From contig NC_134507.1 in assembly GCF_027942865.1 (NCBI RefSeq), forward strand, positions 37,792,797 to 37,856,796: a stretch of DNA of 64,000 bases, given 5' to 3'. The translations under genes were made by a program, and so were the position numbers. The notes under the pieces were generated by a model. The model made no database searches and was not told where the DNA came from. It worked only from the letters and a program-made list of their open reading frames with translations. Shown piece by piece: positions 44,318 to 55,920 of this stretch. This DNA is from Odontesthes bonariensis (lineage: Eukaryota > Chordata > Actinopteri > Atheriniformes > Atherinopsidae). Position 1 is the stretch's first letter; each line of letters opens with the position of its first letter.

Positions 44318-45180
44318 ATGAGGTGAGTAACTTCTAGTCTATCCCAGTGCTTCTAAGTGGTGGCACTGAACCTCTGCTGCCTTAAATGTCTGAGGCAAGC
44401 AGAACCTCATTTGGTCGCAGCATTACACTATAAATATGCAGTTAAGCTCAACAGGACTGGGCATGTTAAGGGGAGGTGGTGGTTGGACCCCACTGGTCTC
44501 TAAATGTACTCAGAACTTCATATGAGATGTCCCTGTTTCTGCAGGGTTTTGTGGATTTCTTGTGTGCTGATTGGAAGCATCGCCTGCATTCCTGCACAAA
44601 GCGGTAAGCTGATCCCAATCACAGCTCAGCAACTAAAAGCAGTTTAAATTGACTCGGGTTGTAAATGGAAGGCTGATCTTAATTCTCTGTTTCCTCACCC
44701 ATGTATTCAGTTTATGGACAAGATCTATCTAAACCAACATATCAGAAACAAACTGGAACCAGTGGTTCTGGAGCACAGCAGCATGGTGCTCAGGGAGGTC
44801 AGTCTGGAGCTCCTGGCAGCAATTACCAGTTTGAAGATGGGAGCTGGAGCCTTTCATCTGACACCAGCGGCGAGGACGAGCCAGTCTTCACTCCTGTGGC
44901 CGACGAGGATCAAGTCTACGCTTACAAATCTCGGTCCCGCTACAACAAGAAGCGTGTGCTGTTCAGCCAGTTCCGCTACAGCCCAACAGAATCTGAGCCA
45001 GACCACGGCAAAACATCTCAGCACAAGGTTCAAGTTCAGAGCGGCTTCTGAGGATCTTTCTGGTGAGGCTCATTTTACTCTGCATGTGTGCTCTCTGTAG
45101 CTGCTGGTAGTTGACTGACTTTCTTTGTCTTGCAGATCTGCATATTCTAGAGGCATCGCTGCTGCTACTGCTTGAATAAA
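44318..45180 (+). CDS. Secreted low-complexity protein, cluster gene 1
   Basis: Coding exons 44318-44322, 44545-44603 and 44711-45051 join to 405 nt (134 aa). Splice sites are ATGAG|GTGAGT, TGCAG|GG, AGCG|GTAAGC and TTCAG|TT. Residues 1-20 (MRVLWISCVLIGSIACIPAQ) form a signal peptide. The mature part is rich in Gly, Ser, Gln and Tyr, then acidic (SSDTSGEDEP), then basic and aromatic (SRSRYNKKRVLFSQFRY). No known domain. A 3' UTR intron follows the stop (donor at 45063, acceptor before 45136), with AATAAA at 45175. It shares its exon plan with the genes at 47919, 52893 and 61753. Likely extracellular matrix, secretion or egg-coat type, but the function is unknown. Confidence 0.75.
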
Positions 45181-45189
45181 TGGCTTTAA

Positions 45190-45866
45190 CTTGAATACCT
45201 CGTTGCACCATCAAATGGCTCCTCGCTGTCTCTGGGTCATCCAGTTGTGGGTTGGAGGGGATAGTTGAGGGCCTGACAGGTTGACATGACTTAATCCTAT
45301 AAATAAGGTGTTGGCATTAACTTAAGGACAGTGTCTGCTCAAAGGTGAGCTTGTGACGGTCTTGACGGCTTCAGCTTGGAATGCATTCCCAACTAAAAAT
45401 GGCTGAAAAGCCAACTGCAGCTCTCTGACAGCAGTGGGTAAAGGTGTGGCCTTGAGCTCTATCAGAAGATTCCACTGCTGCATATTGTGCTGAGGGGGAA
45501 ACCTTTCCACTCTGTAGCAGTCCTCACCCTACAGCTCTGGGTAAGGGCAGACCCATCAGATGCTGGGGCCATGTGAAACCTGGACAGTAGCTTCTGCAAG
45601 TCCATGATCGAGGATGGCTTCATAACATCGTCTGCGGTTGCAAAGGTCTTGTACTCTGAATACTTGAAATGAAGCTTGTGCTACAAAAATCAAAAGATGT
45701 GGCAGCTACTTTTAGTGAAGTGGCTTGGAAACAAAATTTATAGGCTCAATGTTGTCACTTACTCACTCCCTGGAAGTAAGTTGGATCAGGTGGTGGGGCA
45801 AAGATCTATTTTGTTCTACATTTGGATGCAAGAAGGCGAGCCAGGTGTTGGAATATATTCAGTAAA
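45190..45866. other. No gene recognised
   Basis: Intergenic sequence with no supported element. Confidence 0.35.
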
Positions 45867-46188
45867 AGGTGGGGTATGAGATCTTGGAAAAACGGTTCCT
45901 GCAAGCTATATTTTTGAAAATACACAACCTTGCCTCTCCCTTCAGCCCACGCCTTTAAAACACGTGAACGTGAGGGGGGGCTGACGGTTGATTGGCATGT
46001 CAGAATCCAATAGAAGTAACTCATCATTACTTCTATTGGTCAGACATTTCCTCTTGCTACACCCTCTGCAATGGACTAAAATATTTTCTTTTCCCCATAC
46101 ATTCTATTTTAGTGGGTGCAATGGCTTTCAGTGGTTGGTTTTCAGTCTATGATAAAAAATGCTCCAGAAAACATCTCATACCCCACCT
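45867..46188. mobile_element. 322-bp MITE related to the TTAA family
   Basis: Ends AGGTGGGGTATGAGAT and ATCTCATACCCCACCT are perfect inverted repeats. The right flank is TTAA-like (T plus TAAG) and the left flank is degenerate. The subterminal TTTTTGAAAATACACAAC resembles the 39809 element. Confidence 0.7.
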
Positions 46189-47795
46189 TAAGTCGTGAGC
46201 TGTACAACCACACAATGGACTGTGCACAAAAGCATTCACTATCCTGTCTGGAACATGAACAAACATGTCTGATAATGGGCATAATGCAACAGCAAATGGT
46301 CCATCTATATGTGAGAATCAGATGTCTTACCTGGTCATTCCTACAGCAAGGACACTGCCTGTGGGGACTACTTGCACATAGTTGACATTTATTGACATAT
46401 AATTAAAAGAAAAACTTCTGTGGACTTGTTTCCACACTTTAAGTCACTCACATTGTCAACCTGCAGGTTGCAGTTTAAATATGAACATGATAAAGTCTGG
46501 TCTTTGTTGGATTTTTATGAAAGTAATTCTGAGGACAGATGATGTGAACTACTGTAACAAATGTTAGTTTTCAGAATTAAAACAACCTGGGGATATAAAT
46601 ATTCTCATTTTCATGAATAAATATGAAGTTCAGGTGTGACAGTCAACATTTTACAGTAAAAAAGACTTTCTCAGAAACTTAGACCCATATTAAAAAAGAG
46701 CATTATTCAAATAGACGCATTTTCCCTTTAAATGAGTTAAAAATGTAACTTTAACTTCAGTGTATTTTCAGTACAGTTCCACCTCACTGATGGCTGCTAA
46801 AGCCTCCACAGTACAAAGAACAGAAAACAGTTGCCTACAGACTATAAAGTGCTCAAATGTCACATTTCCCATGTTGGAAGTTTGCTGTGTCACAGGGAGT
46901 CTGTGGGAGTCTGTGGTTGTTCTCACAAGGCAACAAGTTTTTAGGAGGAATGATGGAAATCCACAGAAATCGTCAAGACAAATTTGAGAAACACTTCCAG
47001 ATATGAACAAAATGAAGGCACAAGGTGCTTTAAACATTTAACCTCCGTTATGTCCTGTTTAATCAAGTTCATCTGAAATAAATCTAAGATCTCCTCAATA
47101 TCACTTAATAAAAGAGCAGCTCTGCATCATGTTGTCTCACGTTTCTACATCTCAGCTCAGATATTAATCTGAGCTTTAAACACCTCAGAGTGTGCATAAG
47201 GCAGTTAGCGTGACTTTAGTAAGAATCCACCCTCTGCTATGTTCCAAACACATCCATGCTTCTAGATCCTCTGGATGAGAGAGCTGCAGAGCTCCTTATT
47301 CCTGCCAAGGAGTCAACATTATTTTAGAGTTATTTCCAGAACTCAGCAGGTTAACTTACTAAGACTCCAGTCTTATGTCACGCTGAGCTCACTTTTTTCC
47401 CCTTGAAACCCAACTAGCAGCTCCCACTAGTGAAGTGGACATGTGATGTGTTGGACCCCAATTTCATGACTGTGACGTGTTTGTGACGTATTAGAACCGA
47501 GGTTATAACCTGGAGTCCTTCAGACCAAATCTCTGTCACTCCCCTCACACTCCCCAGCCAGAGATTAGGGGCCCACAGTGATCTGCAGGACTTTGGTCCA
47601 GATGTTTAACACCGTATCTGACCAAGCGGAATTCACCTTCTTTAAAACATCCCATGTTCATTCCTCACATGTTGCAACAAACCTTTTTAATGGGATGTCA
47701 GAAGTGTTCATTTTCTGAGCTGAATTGAATGCAGCACGATCTGACTGGGTCCCAGGTGAGGTTTATGAGTGTAATTAGAGCAGGTAGAGCACCAA

Positions 47796-47802
47796 TATAA
47801 AG
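47796..47802 (+). promoter_or_regulatory. TATA box of cluster gene 2
   Basis: TATAAAG about 120 bp before the start codon. The same sequence is kept in the inverted copy (61870-61876, minus). Confidence 0.65.
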
Positions 47803-47918
47803 TCAGCTGCAGCCTCAGATGAGTTACAGCACAAATCTTCTCTCAACAGCAGTCACTAGATTGCTGTTTTGGACCAGTTTTATCTGAATTGTGTTGCTGC
47901 TGTTTTGTCTTGTTCAAC

Positions 47919-49178
47919 ATGTTGTTTAAGGTTTTCTTCAGGTGAGTCTTCATGTTTAATGGTTTAGGTTTTTGTTCTCCTATATACTAAAGTTTCTTTC
48001 TTTACTTTTGAAATCCAAACAGGATTTCCTGGCTTTGTGTCCTGCTCTTCAGCATTGGAACATGTTATCCCCCTCAGAAAAGCAAGTATATCAACATTTA
48101 GGTGCACTTTACATAAATGCAGCCAACATGGGAAGTTGTTTAGGAATTAGAGAGAAGAGGGTCTGCAACTATATTAATCATGCAGCCTCAAATCTTCCAA
48201 TATATTAGACTTGATTGTGACTGAGTTGCTTTGGCCTTTTTTAAACTAATACTTATATGTACTTCTTAACTGTGTGTTTCTATTGTACCTATAAAGCGCT
48301 TTGTGACCCTGGTCTGCGAAAGGCGCTGTATAAATAAATTACTTACTTACTTCAGGTTTAATGACCCACTTGAACTGCAGATGCTCCTTTAGCTTTGTTT
48401 TTGTTACTAAACATATTGGCAGTGATACAGAGGCTACTGAGAGCATGACTAACCATGCTGTCATACTTTGCTTCAACTAATTTCTGGGCTCAGGTCAAAA
48501 CAGTGGATCCTCTGGCTCTGGTAGTAGCACGTCTGGGTCTGGCTACGGCAGCGTCTCCTCTGGGTCTGGCTACGGCAGCGGCGTCTCCTCTGGGTCTGGC
48601 TACGGCAGCGGCGTCTCCTCTGGGTCTGGCTACGGCAGCGTCTCCTCTGGGTCTGGCTACGGCAGCGGCGTCTCCTCTGGGTCTGGCTACGGCAGCGGCG
48701 TCTCCTCTGGGTCTGGCTACGGCAGCGGCACCTCTGGGTCTGGCTACGGCAGCGGCTCCTCTGGGTCTAATGCTGGCTTTACTGCGCAGGACGCAGACTT
48801 TGCTCGTTTCCTTGCTGCCCTAATGAACTTGAAGCTCGACCGTTCTTTCCCACAGTCTGCCTGGACCTCCGACCAGGTCCCTAAGGACACATCTGAGATG
48901 CGCGCTGTATACCCTTCATCCCACGTCGTCCAGTCCAGCAGTGGCTACCAACGAGCCCGCGACTCCAGTTCGTACGCCAAATACTCCCAGGATGCCTTTG
49001 ACCACTTTGATGCCAAGACTGGGTCTAAAGGGCAGAAGTTGTACTAAGGTAAAGCTGGACTAGTGTCTGAAGTATTGAGACTCCTGTATCAGTACTGACC
49101 CCTTCTGTTTTCTGCAGGTGACTCTCATGGACACTTCCATGGAGATTCCAACATGTGGCTGAACTCTGGCAAAATAAA
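47919..49178 (+). CDS. Secreted GSGYGS-repeat protein, cluster gene 2
   Basis: Coding exons 47919-47941, 48023-48081 and 48494-49047 join to 636 nt (211 aa). Exon 2 must end at a GC donor (A|GCAAGT) to keep the frame that runs through the repeat to the TAA at 49045. Its length, 59 nt, then equals gene 1 exon 2. The signal peptide is MLFKVFFRISWLCVLLFSIGTC. The repeat region has eight 27-30 bp units encoding SSGSGYGSGV. The C-terminal 90 residues are non-repetitive, with FLAALMNLKLDRSFPQSAW and several Tyr. The 3' UTR is split by an intron (donor 49049, acceptor before 49118), with AATAAA at 49173. Function unknown. A Gly/Ser/Tyr-rich secreted repeat suggests a structural or adhesive extracellular protein. 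Confidence 0.75.
48530..48765 (+). repeat. 27-30 bp coding minisatellite
   Basis: Eight units of TCTGGGTCTGGCTACGGCAGC plus GGC/GTC/TCC spacers. The inverted copy has about six units, so the arms differ by in-frame unit gains or losses. Confidence 0.9.
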
Positions 49179-49685
49179 CTTGACCAATAATATGTGGTCT
49201 GTGTATTGAATACTTGATCTCAAGGTTTGTTTTCACTTCATAGAAGATTTGAGTCTTTACCACACCCACTGAGGCTGACTCTGCTTTTGAAGGGCAAACT
49301 GAATACTTCTGCTTTAAATTCCACCACTACACGTTTCCTTCTCCTCATGGTTGAATTGCATTACACAAACCCAGACCAAAATAACTTGATGAAGCTCAAT
49401 ACAGTGGCCCTGCTTGCCCTTGCACAATGAAGGTGCCTCAGTTAAATCTGCACTCGCTGGCCTTTTCCAAGCTTTAATTGCATGTGACTCATAAGCTTAT
49501 GCTACGTAGCTTTGCCCCTCCTCTGCTTGGTGTCTTCTGTGTGCCTCAACAGAGCCATACATCCCTCTTAACCAACTTTGTCTCGACTTGGCTTCTGTGT
49601 GTGAGGCCACTGCTTCATACAGACTCGGTCCTTAACGTGGCATTGCACATCTTCCCATGTTGGTTTTCATCCTACACAAGACTTG

Positions 49686-50126
49686 AATATCTCCCCTGCT
49701 TCTGTTTTCCTGATTCTACCACATGTGGAAGATGCATTTTTGAATTTCCTCAAGCTCAAAGCTACATGATCATTTCCAAAATATTTTCTAACTTAGTTTC
49801 AGATCACTTTCAAAGTACTCTCCCACACTAGGCTCTGATACAGCTCTCTAGAAAAGGTCTCCAAACAGTTCTAGCAGAGTCCCAGTGAATGGAAGTGTGG
49901 AAATTATTAGACCTTTTGCTGAGTGACTGGAGAGCTGTCCAGGGTGTACCCTGACTCTCTTTCAATTGGCAGCAGGGATAGGCTAAAGCAGAGCTACTCA
50001 TTATGCGGCTCCTCAACCTTTAATTGGCGGCTCGCACTCGCATAGTAGCTTATGACAATATGGTAACAATAACCAATTTTTTCAAATAACATACGGCGAA
50101 CACTGCACAGTACTAAGTATTAAGGC
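49686..50126. other. No gene recognised
   Basis: Unique spacer next to the left arm. Confidence 0.35.
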
Positions 50127-50130
50127 TTAA

Positions 50131-50170
50131 AGGTGGGGTAGGGCTTCTTTTTCTGGAGCATTTTTTTACT
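50131..50170 (+). mobile_element. Left end fragment of the TTAA MITE
   Basis: TTAA then AGGTGGGGTAGGGCTTCTTT and on to a T-run and TAC, matching the first 40 bp of the 39809 element. The rest is missing here. Confidence 0.7.
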
Positions 50171-50331
50171 CTGCTATGGGTAGGCTAATTGAGCTAGCCA
50201 CGCTAGGTGGCTCCACACTGGCAAAAGGGACCTGGCTCGCTATCGGTTGATTTTCAACAGTAAAGAGCCGAGCTTCCAATTGATGAATTGACAGATGTAG
50301 TGGAGGAGGGGCCTATACCCTGGGCCCTCCA

Positions 50332-51283
50332 ATGTTGATTAGCCAGACACTAGAGGAACTGTTAACATTGGTTATCACATCAAAGGCCAGCCCAATTACA
50401 TTAAAACTCTATTTCGCACTGGCCCACCGGAAAACTCCCGGTACTCCCGATGACCAGTCCGTCCTTGCATACAATAAATACATTATTACTGACCTGGACA
50501 ATGATGCATTCAGGTTCAGTTACTGTTGTCCCATTTTTAATCACATATATATAAAGGATCCCTGCTTCTGTTTTCATTTACATCTCAAACACCATTCATA
50601 CAACCCATGTTTACCACTATTGCCTGGGCTCTATGAACATGTGCTGCATATTATTTACAGTTCAGATCATAAAGCTGAAAAAGAGAGGGTATCCTTACAG
50701 TTTTGCATGACATCACAGTGGAAACATGTCATCAGAGGACATGACATCACTGTAGTTTCTAAAAGCCTGAAAGACAAAGCGCCTGAAAAACAACACGTAC
50801 TTAAAAAGTCATTTAGACAAACGCTAAAAAACAACAAGCAAAACGAGTCAAAGCAGAATATCCTCTCCTGCACTTCTGTGGGGTGACATAGTAGATGAAG
50901 AGATTCTGGAAAATGAGTCGGAGGGTTTCTACATATTTCCCTTTGAAAGTGGCAAAGAGGAAAGTTGTGAGGAACCCGCCAACAGGCCAGAAGCTGTAAC
51001 AGCGAGCTCAGGAAACCATCAATCCCAGGTCTCTGCTGCTTCCAACACAGCCAACACAGAAAATCTGCTGTTGTTAGAGGAGCAGTCAGAGGTCTCTGCT
51101 GCTGCTGGGACTCCTCACTCAGAGGATGTCCAGCTCCTGCAGAATCATCCCCAGGCCTCTGCAGCTCAACACGCCAAGAGGAAGGTTACAGATTCAGGAA
51201 GCTGTCCCACTCCCTCTGTGGGCAGCACTCAGAGGGAGTTTTGTTGTCGGCTCAGAGAGCTGGACTGGACAGAAACAGTCTAA
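50332..51283 (+). other. Unidentified coding-like region, two frames
   Basis: Frame one gives 184 codons (50332-50886) ending in a Lys/Asn/Gln-rich tail. Frame two is open from before 50840 to 51283 and reads DIVDEEILENESEGFYIFPFESGKEES, then repeats of the form SQVSAA. The overlap suggests a frameshift or an exon boundary near 50850-50890. Composition looks protein-coding, but I recognise no family. A 150-bp piece is duplicated at 51433. Confidence 0.35.
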
Positions 51284-51432
51284 ATACAGATCAGGTTTCT
51301 ACACATACTTCTGCAGCTGTCACTGAGCACTGATGTTGAAGATGATCGTCCTGTTGTGACCAGTTGTGGGTCAGACTAAATACAGAGCACCTTGAACTAA
51401 TACATATCATCCCTTTCTTCAGTAAAGCATAA

Positions 51433-51696
51433 AGTATGTGTGAGGGTTTCTATATATTTCCCTTTGAAAGTGGCAAAGAGGAAAGTTGTGAGGAACCCGC
51501 CAACAGGCCAGAAGCTGTAACAGCGAGCTCAGGAAACCATCAATCCCAGGTCTCTGCTGCTTCCAATACACCCAACAAAGAAAACACGTCTACACGTAGA
51601 GGCACGTCTACGTCTACGCCAGTTCCTACGCTTATGCGGGTGACTCATGTAAATACATTGTTTGATATAAACTCGTGTCAGCAACAGCCAGCATAA
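51433..51696 (+). repeat. Partial direct duplicate of 50917-51054
   Basis: The stretch encoding EGFYIFPFESGKEESCEEPANRPEAV recurs 516 bp downstream with very few changes. It then diverges into a Thr/Ser/Arg-rich frame that stops at 51694. Confidence 0.8.
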
Positions 51697-51699
51697 CAG

Positions 51700-52846
51700 T
51701 GTGTCCTTAGCCAACGTACAAAGAAGCATAAACTAACGCTTCCCCAGCATCCTGTTGCAGCTTTGATGGTGGAACCTCTGGGAGCTCCTTCTTGTTCAGG
51801 GTTTGACTCCAGTTCAGACTGATAGTGTTGTTCCATTCTACCAGAGTAACGTTCTTTTGACAAACTTTCTTCCTCCCCCGCAGCTTGCTCGGCAGTTACC
51901 ATGGTAACGAGAATCTGGCTTTCTCAAGAATTTTGACCAAAGCCTGTCTCACACATTTCAGTAAGACCTCGGGAAATTGTACCAAAAAGGGCAAAACATG
52001 TCTCCTTTAAAGGACCAATAAGAGCTACATCTCAGACTCTACAGGCCTCAGTTTACTTGTTAAATGTGTGAGTGGGTCGGTGTGAAAACTCAACATCTAG
52101 GCTGTTATTTCCAGCTCCTACATGTAACTGAAATTCCGAGAGAAACTCAGAATAAGTGCACAGCAATAGACAGTACAATGTTTGGCAGTGACTAAGTGCC
52201 TTTAGCACCGACAGGAGGGTGGAGCTGAGAGGTGATATTCAGTGGGTCTATATGATGAGATTAGTTCGATTATAGCTATGGTTGGGTTATGCTCCTTATT
52301 TGAGCAAGGGTAATTATCCTTGGCTATATGGCGGTGAATGAATCGAATCATAGGCACAAAGCACGTCATACCCCGGTACGATAGGTGGCGCTGTACCCGT
52401 TTCAACTATTGCTAATAGAGCCACCTCCGGTTGACCTCTTCACCACAACCAACAACAACAACAAACTCAGGCATTCGAGAAAGATGGCGAATGAAGGGCA
52501 AGATGATGCTACGTCCCTCTACATTTTGTTTGTGATGAGCTGCTTATTGCACAAACGCGACGCACAACCGAGTTATCTCGGGGTCTTAATCCGATCGCGA
52601 GTAACCCGATCCGATCCAATTTTTTGTCAGATTAAGGTGTACACATGAACTTAATAAATCAGTCTTATTTTAATTTAGCCCTTAATCCGATTCTTTCAGT
52701 GCCATGTAACCTCATTTAATGAGGCTGATACCAGAACAACCAGATGAGCCTCCAGCATCCACCTGTCCTGATAGTCCCTCACAAGCAGCTGTCTGTTGTT
52801 TAGCTCGTTAAGCTTTGATTGGTCTGTGCTGGTCTGTGGCATTATT
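51700..52846. other. No gene recognised
   Basis: Short repeat scraps (ATGTCTCCTTTAAAGG near 51998) and no supported gene up to the promoter of cluster gene 3. Confidence 0.35.
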
Positions 52847-52852
52847 TATAAA
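52847..52852 (+). promoter_or_regulatory. TATA box of cluster gene 3
   Basis: TATAAA 41 bp before the start codon, implying a short 5' UTR. Confidence 0.6.
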
Positions 52853-52892
52853 CCTTCACCCTTGCTGTTTCCTCTCATAGCTTGTTTTCACC

Positions 52893-55800
52893 ATGACAGC
52901 TGCTGGGTTCTTCCTGAGGTATAAGCACAAGCTGCCTTTTACAGTTTTTGTTTGATTGGAAACATTGGTTAATACTAGTGATGGCAAAACGAGGCTTTTT
53001 GAAGCATTGAATCATTTTGAACCATTGTGTCATAAAGTGGTTCACTACTCGAAGCTTCATTCAATTCCCTTGGGTGACATCTACTGGCGTAGCGATTGTT
53101 GCACCATAAGAAGCCCAGCGAATGTGATGCTTATAATAACACGATAATAACACGTATGTATGTGTGTTGTACATATGGGTTTGTAGTACCTCGATAAAGA
53201 TTGATTAATTTACCCATGAAATAATAATTTGGGAATGAGATCCTTCCCCAAGTGGAGGAGTTCAGGTATCTCGGGGTCTTGTTCACGAGTGAGCGACGAA
53301 TGCAGCGGGAGGTTGACAGGCGGATCGGTGCGCCATCAGCTGAGCCAGAAGGAGAAGCTCTCGATTTACCGGTCAATCTATGTTCCTACCCTCACCTATG
53401 GTCAGGAGCTGTGGGTAGAGACCGAAAACGAGAACGAGATCGCCAATACAAGCAGCCGAAATGAGTTTCCTCCGCAGGGTGTCTGGGCTCTCCCTTAAGG
53501 CTGAGTTATACCTCTTTTAACTGCCCTTGCGCTTGCGTCTTGCGCTTGTGTTTATGGCTCGAGATGCTTCATTTTGCTTTGCCGGCGGTTGCGTGTGCTG
53601 CGTGGCGATTCACCGCCAGGACAGTAGGTGGATAGGGTGAGAAGCTCAGTCATCGGGAGGGGCTCGGAGTAGAACCGCTGCTCCTCTGCATCCAGAGAAG
53701 TCAGATGAGGTGGCTCGGGCATCTGGTTAGGATGCCTCCTGGACGCCTGGTGAGACACGTCCCACTGGGAGGAGACCCCGGGGAAGACCCCGAACACGTT
53801 GGATCTCTGGCAGGGGAACGCCTCGGGGTCCCCCCAGAAGAGCTGGAGGAATTTCCGGGGACAGGGACGTCTGGGTTTCTCTGCTTAAGCTGCTGCCCCC
53901 GCGACCCGACCCCCGGACCAGCGGAAGATGATGGATGGATGGAATAATAATTTAAAAACAATGTGAAAATTTTTGGTTTGTCATTCATATTTTCTTTGGG
54001 AGTGTGCTTGGTGTAATAAAGAGGGTGCTTGTGTTACTTCAGGTGTTTTTATTAAAGAAAAGTAGTTTTTGCACAGTAGAAGGACTCAAACGATTTCTTT
54101 TTTTTTTTTTGTCAATTTCTCCAGCTTTGGAAAATACTCTGTCACAGGGAACAGAGGAGGCTGGTGTGCTGAAGGAACTGTTTGGGTCGAAATATTCCCA
54201 CACTTTAGAACGCTTCCTCGATGGTTGCTCCATGAGAGAATAATCCAAAACTCAGAATATCAAAAAACGAGAGCTGTTCGTAACGTATAATACGTGTAGA
54301 ACGGGGACATGAACCGGGGCTTCAGCCATCTTGAATACACTGAATCGCGGCAAATGTTCAAAGCTCCACACATTAACTCGAAGCAGTCAGCTGACTCGGT
54401 TTGAATGAAGCAGTGAAGTGGTTCAAACGTCATCAGTGACGTCACATGAAGCAAGCTCCGGCCCACTGCTTCACTATAACTACCCTGTCGAGTTTGAAGC
54501 GTGCTTCGGAGCTTCGGTGTTGGAGGTAACATCACTAGTTAATACTGCATTCTTACTCTTTGTTGTACATAATTTCAGGGTTTCCCTCTTTGCCTTGTTG
54601 ACTGCTGCTACATGGGGTTTTCCCACTAAAGGTGTGCTATCATCTGTTGTGGTAAAACATTACATGCTTGCTTGAATCAGCTTCTGCTAAACTTTTTCTC
54701 ATGTACCCAGGTTCAAAATCAGCAGGCCAGAGCAGCAGCGGCACAAGAGCTGCAGGTCATTTTGGCTCTTACCAGGGAGCAGCCGCTGGCCGCCCGGTGA
54801 CCGTGCCCAACACTGCTTCCAGTAACACTTATATGGCGACACCTGTGCTGGTCTCTGGTCAAAGTCAACCTGTTCTTCAGGCAGACCCAAGACTCAGCGG
54901 CTATGGCTCATTTGTGCCAACGCAATTGGTTGTCCAAGCTCCCGGTTTTGTCCAAGCTCCTGGCCTTGTCCAAGGTGCTCTTCAGGCAGACCCAAGATTC
55001 AGCAGCTCTGGCTCCGTTGTGCCCGTGCAAATGGCTGTGCAAGCTTCTGGTGTCCCACAGGCTGTTCAGATGGGTCCAGCATTGAGCAGCTTGAGCTCTG
55101 GCCTGCCTGCAACAGGATACTCTACTGTCACTTATGTGCCTGTTGACGTAGGAGCTGGCGCTCTGCAACCTGGAGCTGCCCAACCTGGACCACAAGGTAA
55201 ATCTTCTGCTTGGAGTGTAGATGGCCCAAAATATGTTTGGAGTGGAGCTTTTAAGTTTACATCCTAGGAAACTGCGATGTCAACACTGTGCTATCAGAGC
55301 TTCTGCTGTGAAAAGGACTAATTGTGAAATGTCTCCACACAGAAACCCAGTGGGCTATTGCTCCCTCAGTCTTTGAGGATGCGTCAGCCCAAGCCCTCAG
55401 CCTCACTGACGTTCTCCCTGCAGCCCCTCTGTCACCACCTGGCCCTGTCCTCCAGTCAGGGGGGACCTCCAGTGTCACCAAGGAAGCTGAACTCGGAAAT
55501 TACCAGCAGCAGACGGAGGAATTCGGCTACCCGGATGAACGCCAAGGGTCTGGACCGAGATCAGCAACCGTACTGGTGCCACGCTTTGGTGTGGGTGGAT
55601 CTCCTAACTTTGACTACAGGCTTTTGTATGGCTTGTACCCCTCTGGAACCTACAGCACCTTCAGCCAGCAGCATGAGAAGGGCAAAGACTACTTTCAGGA
55701 TGTCCACTACTTGAAGGAGCATATTACTGACAGCCATGGTTCTGGGCAGCAGAAAAAGTTCTTCCCAAGTGCCCGCTAGAGCTGAACATGATGTGCAGAG

Positions 55801-55920
55801 GGTATGTTGAGTGGTACCTGCAAATGTCTTTATCTCAATGCTCTAACTAATCTGGTTCTGTTTCAGATTGAAAAGCTGAAACCAACGTTATAAGAAGATT
55901 CTTTTTAGTCTTTGAATAAA
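52893..55920 (+). CDS. Secreted low-complexity protein, cluster gene 3
   Basis: Coding exons 52893-52918, 54579-54631, 54711-55196 and 55343-55779 join to 1002 nt (333 aa), every junction consensus. Intron phases (2, 1, 1) match genes 1 and 2. The signal peptide is MTAAGFFLRVSLFALLTAATWG. The middle exon has an imperfect repeat (LQADPRLSGYGSFVPTQLVV / LQADPRFSSSGSVVPVQMAV) and is Val/Gln/Pro/Ala-rich. The last exon is Ser/Pro/Gln-rich, then Tyr-rich (YQQQTEEFGYPD, NFDYRLLYGLYPSGTY), then basic. The 3' UTR intron has its donor at 55802 and its acceptor before 55867, with AATAAA at 55915. Intron 1 was about 90 bp before a hAT element inserted (52976-54537). No known domain; function unknown. 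Confidence 0.75.
52976..54537 (-). mobile_element. hAT element in intron 1 of cluster gene 3
   Basis: Ends TAGTGATG and CATCACTA with an exact 8-bp duplication GTTAATAC (52968-52975 and 54538-54545). The minus-strand fragment 54039-54248 keeps the hAT C-terminal block (SVPCDRVFSKAGEI, KKRNRLSPSTVQKLLFFNKN) fused to a short N-terminal piece. It is an internally deleted element that itself received a LINE. Confidence 0.88.
53231..53942 (+). mobile_element. 5'-truncated RTE LINE nested in the hAT element
   Basis: Flanked by AATAATAATTT (53220-53230 and 53943-53953), an 11-bp target duplication. It encodes the RTE ORF2 C-terminus: VEEFRYLGVLFTSE, RSIYVPTLTYGQELW, MRWLGHLVRMPPGRL, ERLGVPPEELEEF. 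The 3' tail is (ATGGATGG)n. An extra 110 bp (about 53505-53620) interrupts the reading. Confidence 0.85.

Larger units (their letters stand above)
46345..49612 (+). repeat. Left arm of large inverted duplication
   Basis: The reverse complement is found at 60268-64000, where the window ends, with about 98 percent identity over sampled coding parts. A weaker match continues on the left to about 49685 against 59411-59482. It contains cluster gene 2. It lacks the 667-bp element found at 62499 in the other arm. Confidence 0.9.

Noticed and set aside
46760-47037. Frames conserved in both inverted arms (also 63308-63585)
   Set aside because: Conservation follows from the recent duplication. No splice, start or domain evidence.
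48455-48823. Ala/Leu/Thr-rich frame through the gene 2 repeat as a separate gene
   Set aside because: It has no promoter or signal peptide of its own. It would only be reached through the GT donor alternative, which is listed as a finding.
53705-53947. Frame after the 53.5 kb region as a host gene
   Set aside because: Residues match the RTE LINE C-terminus and the block has an 11-bp target duplication and tail.
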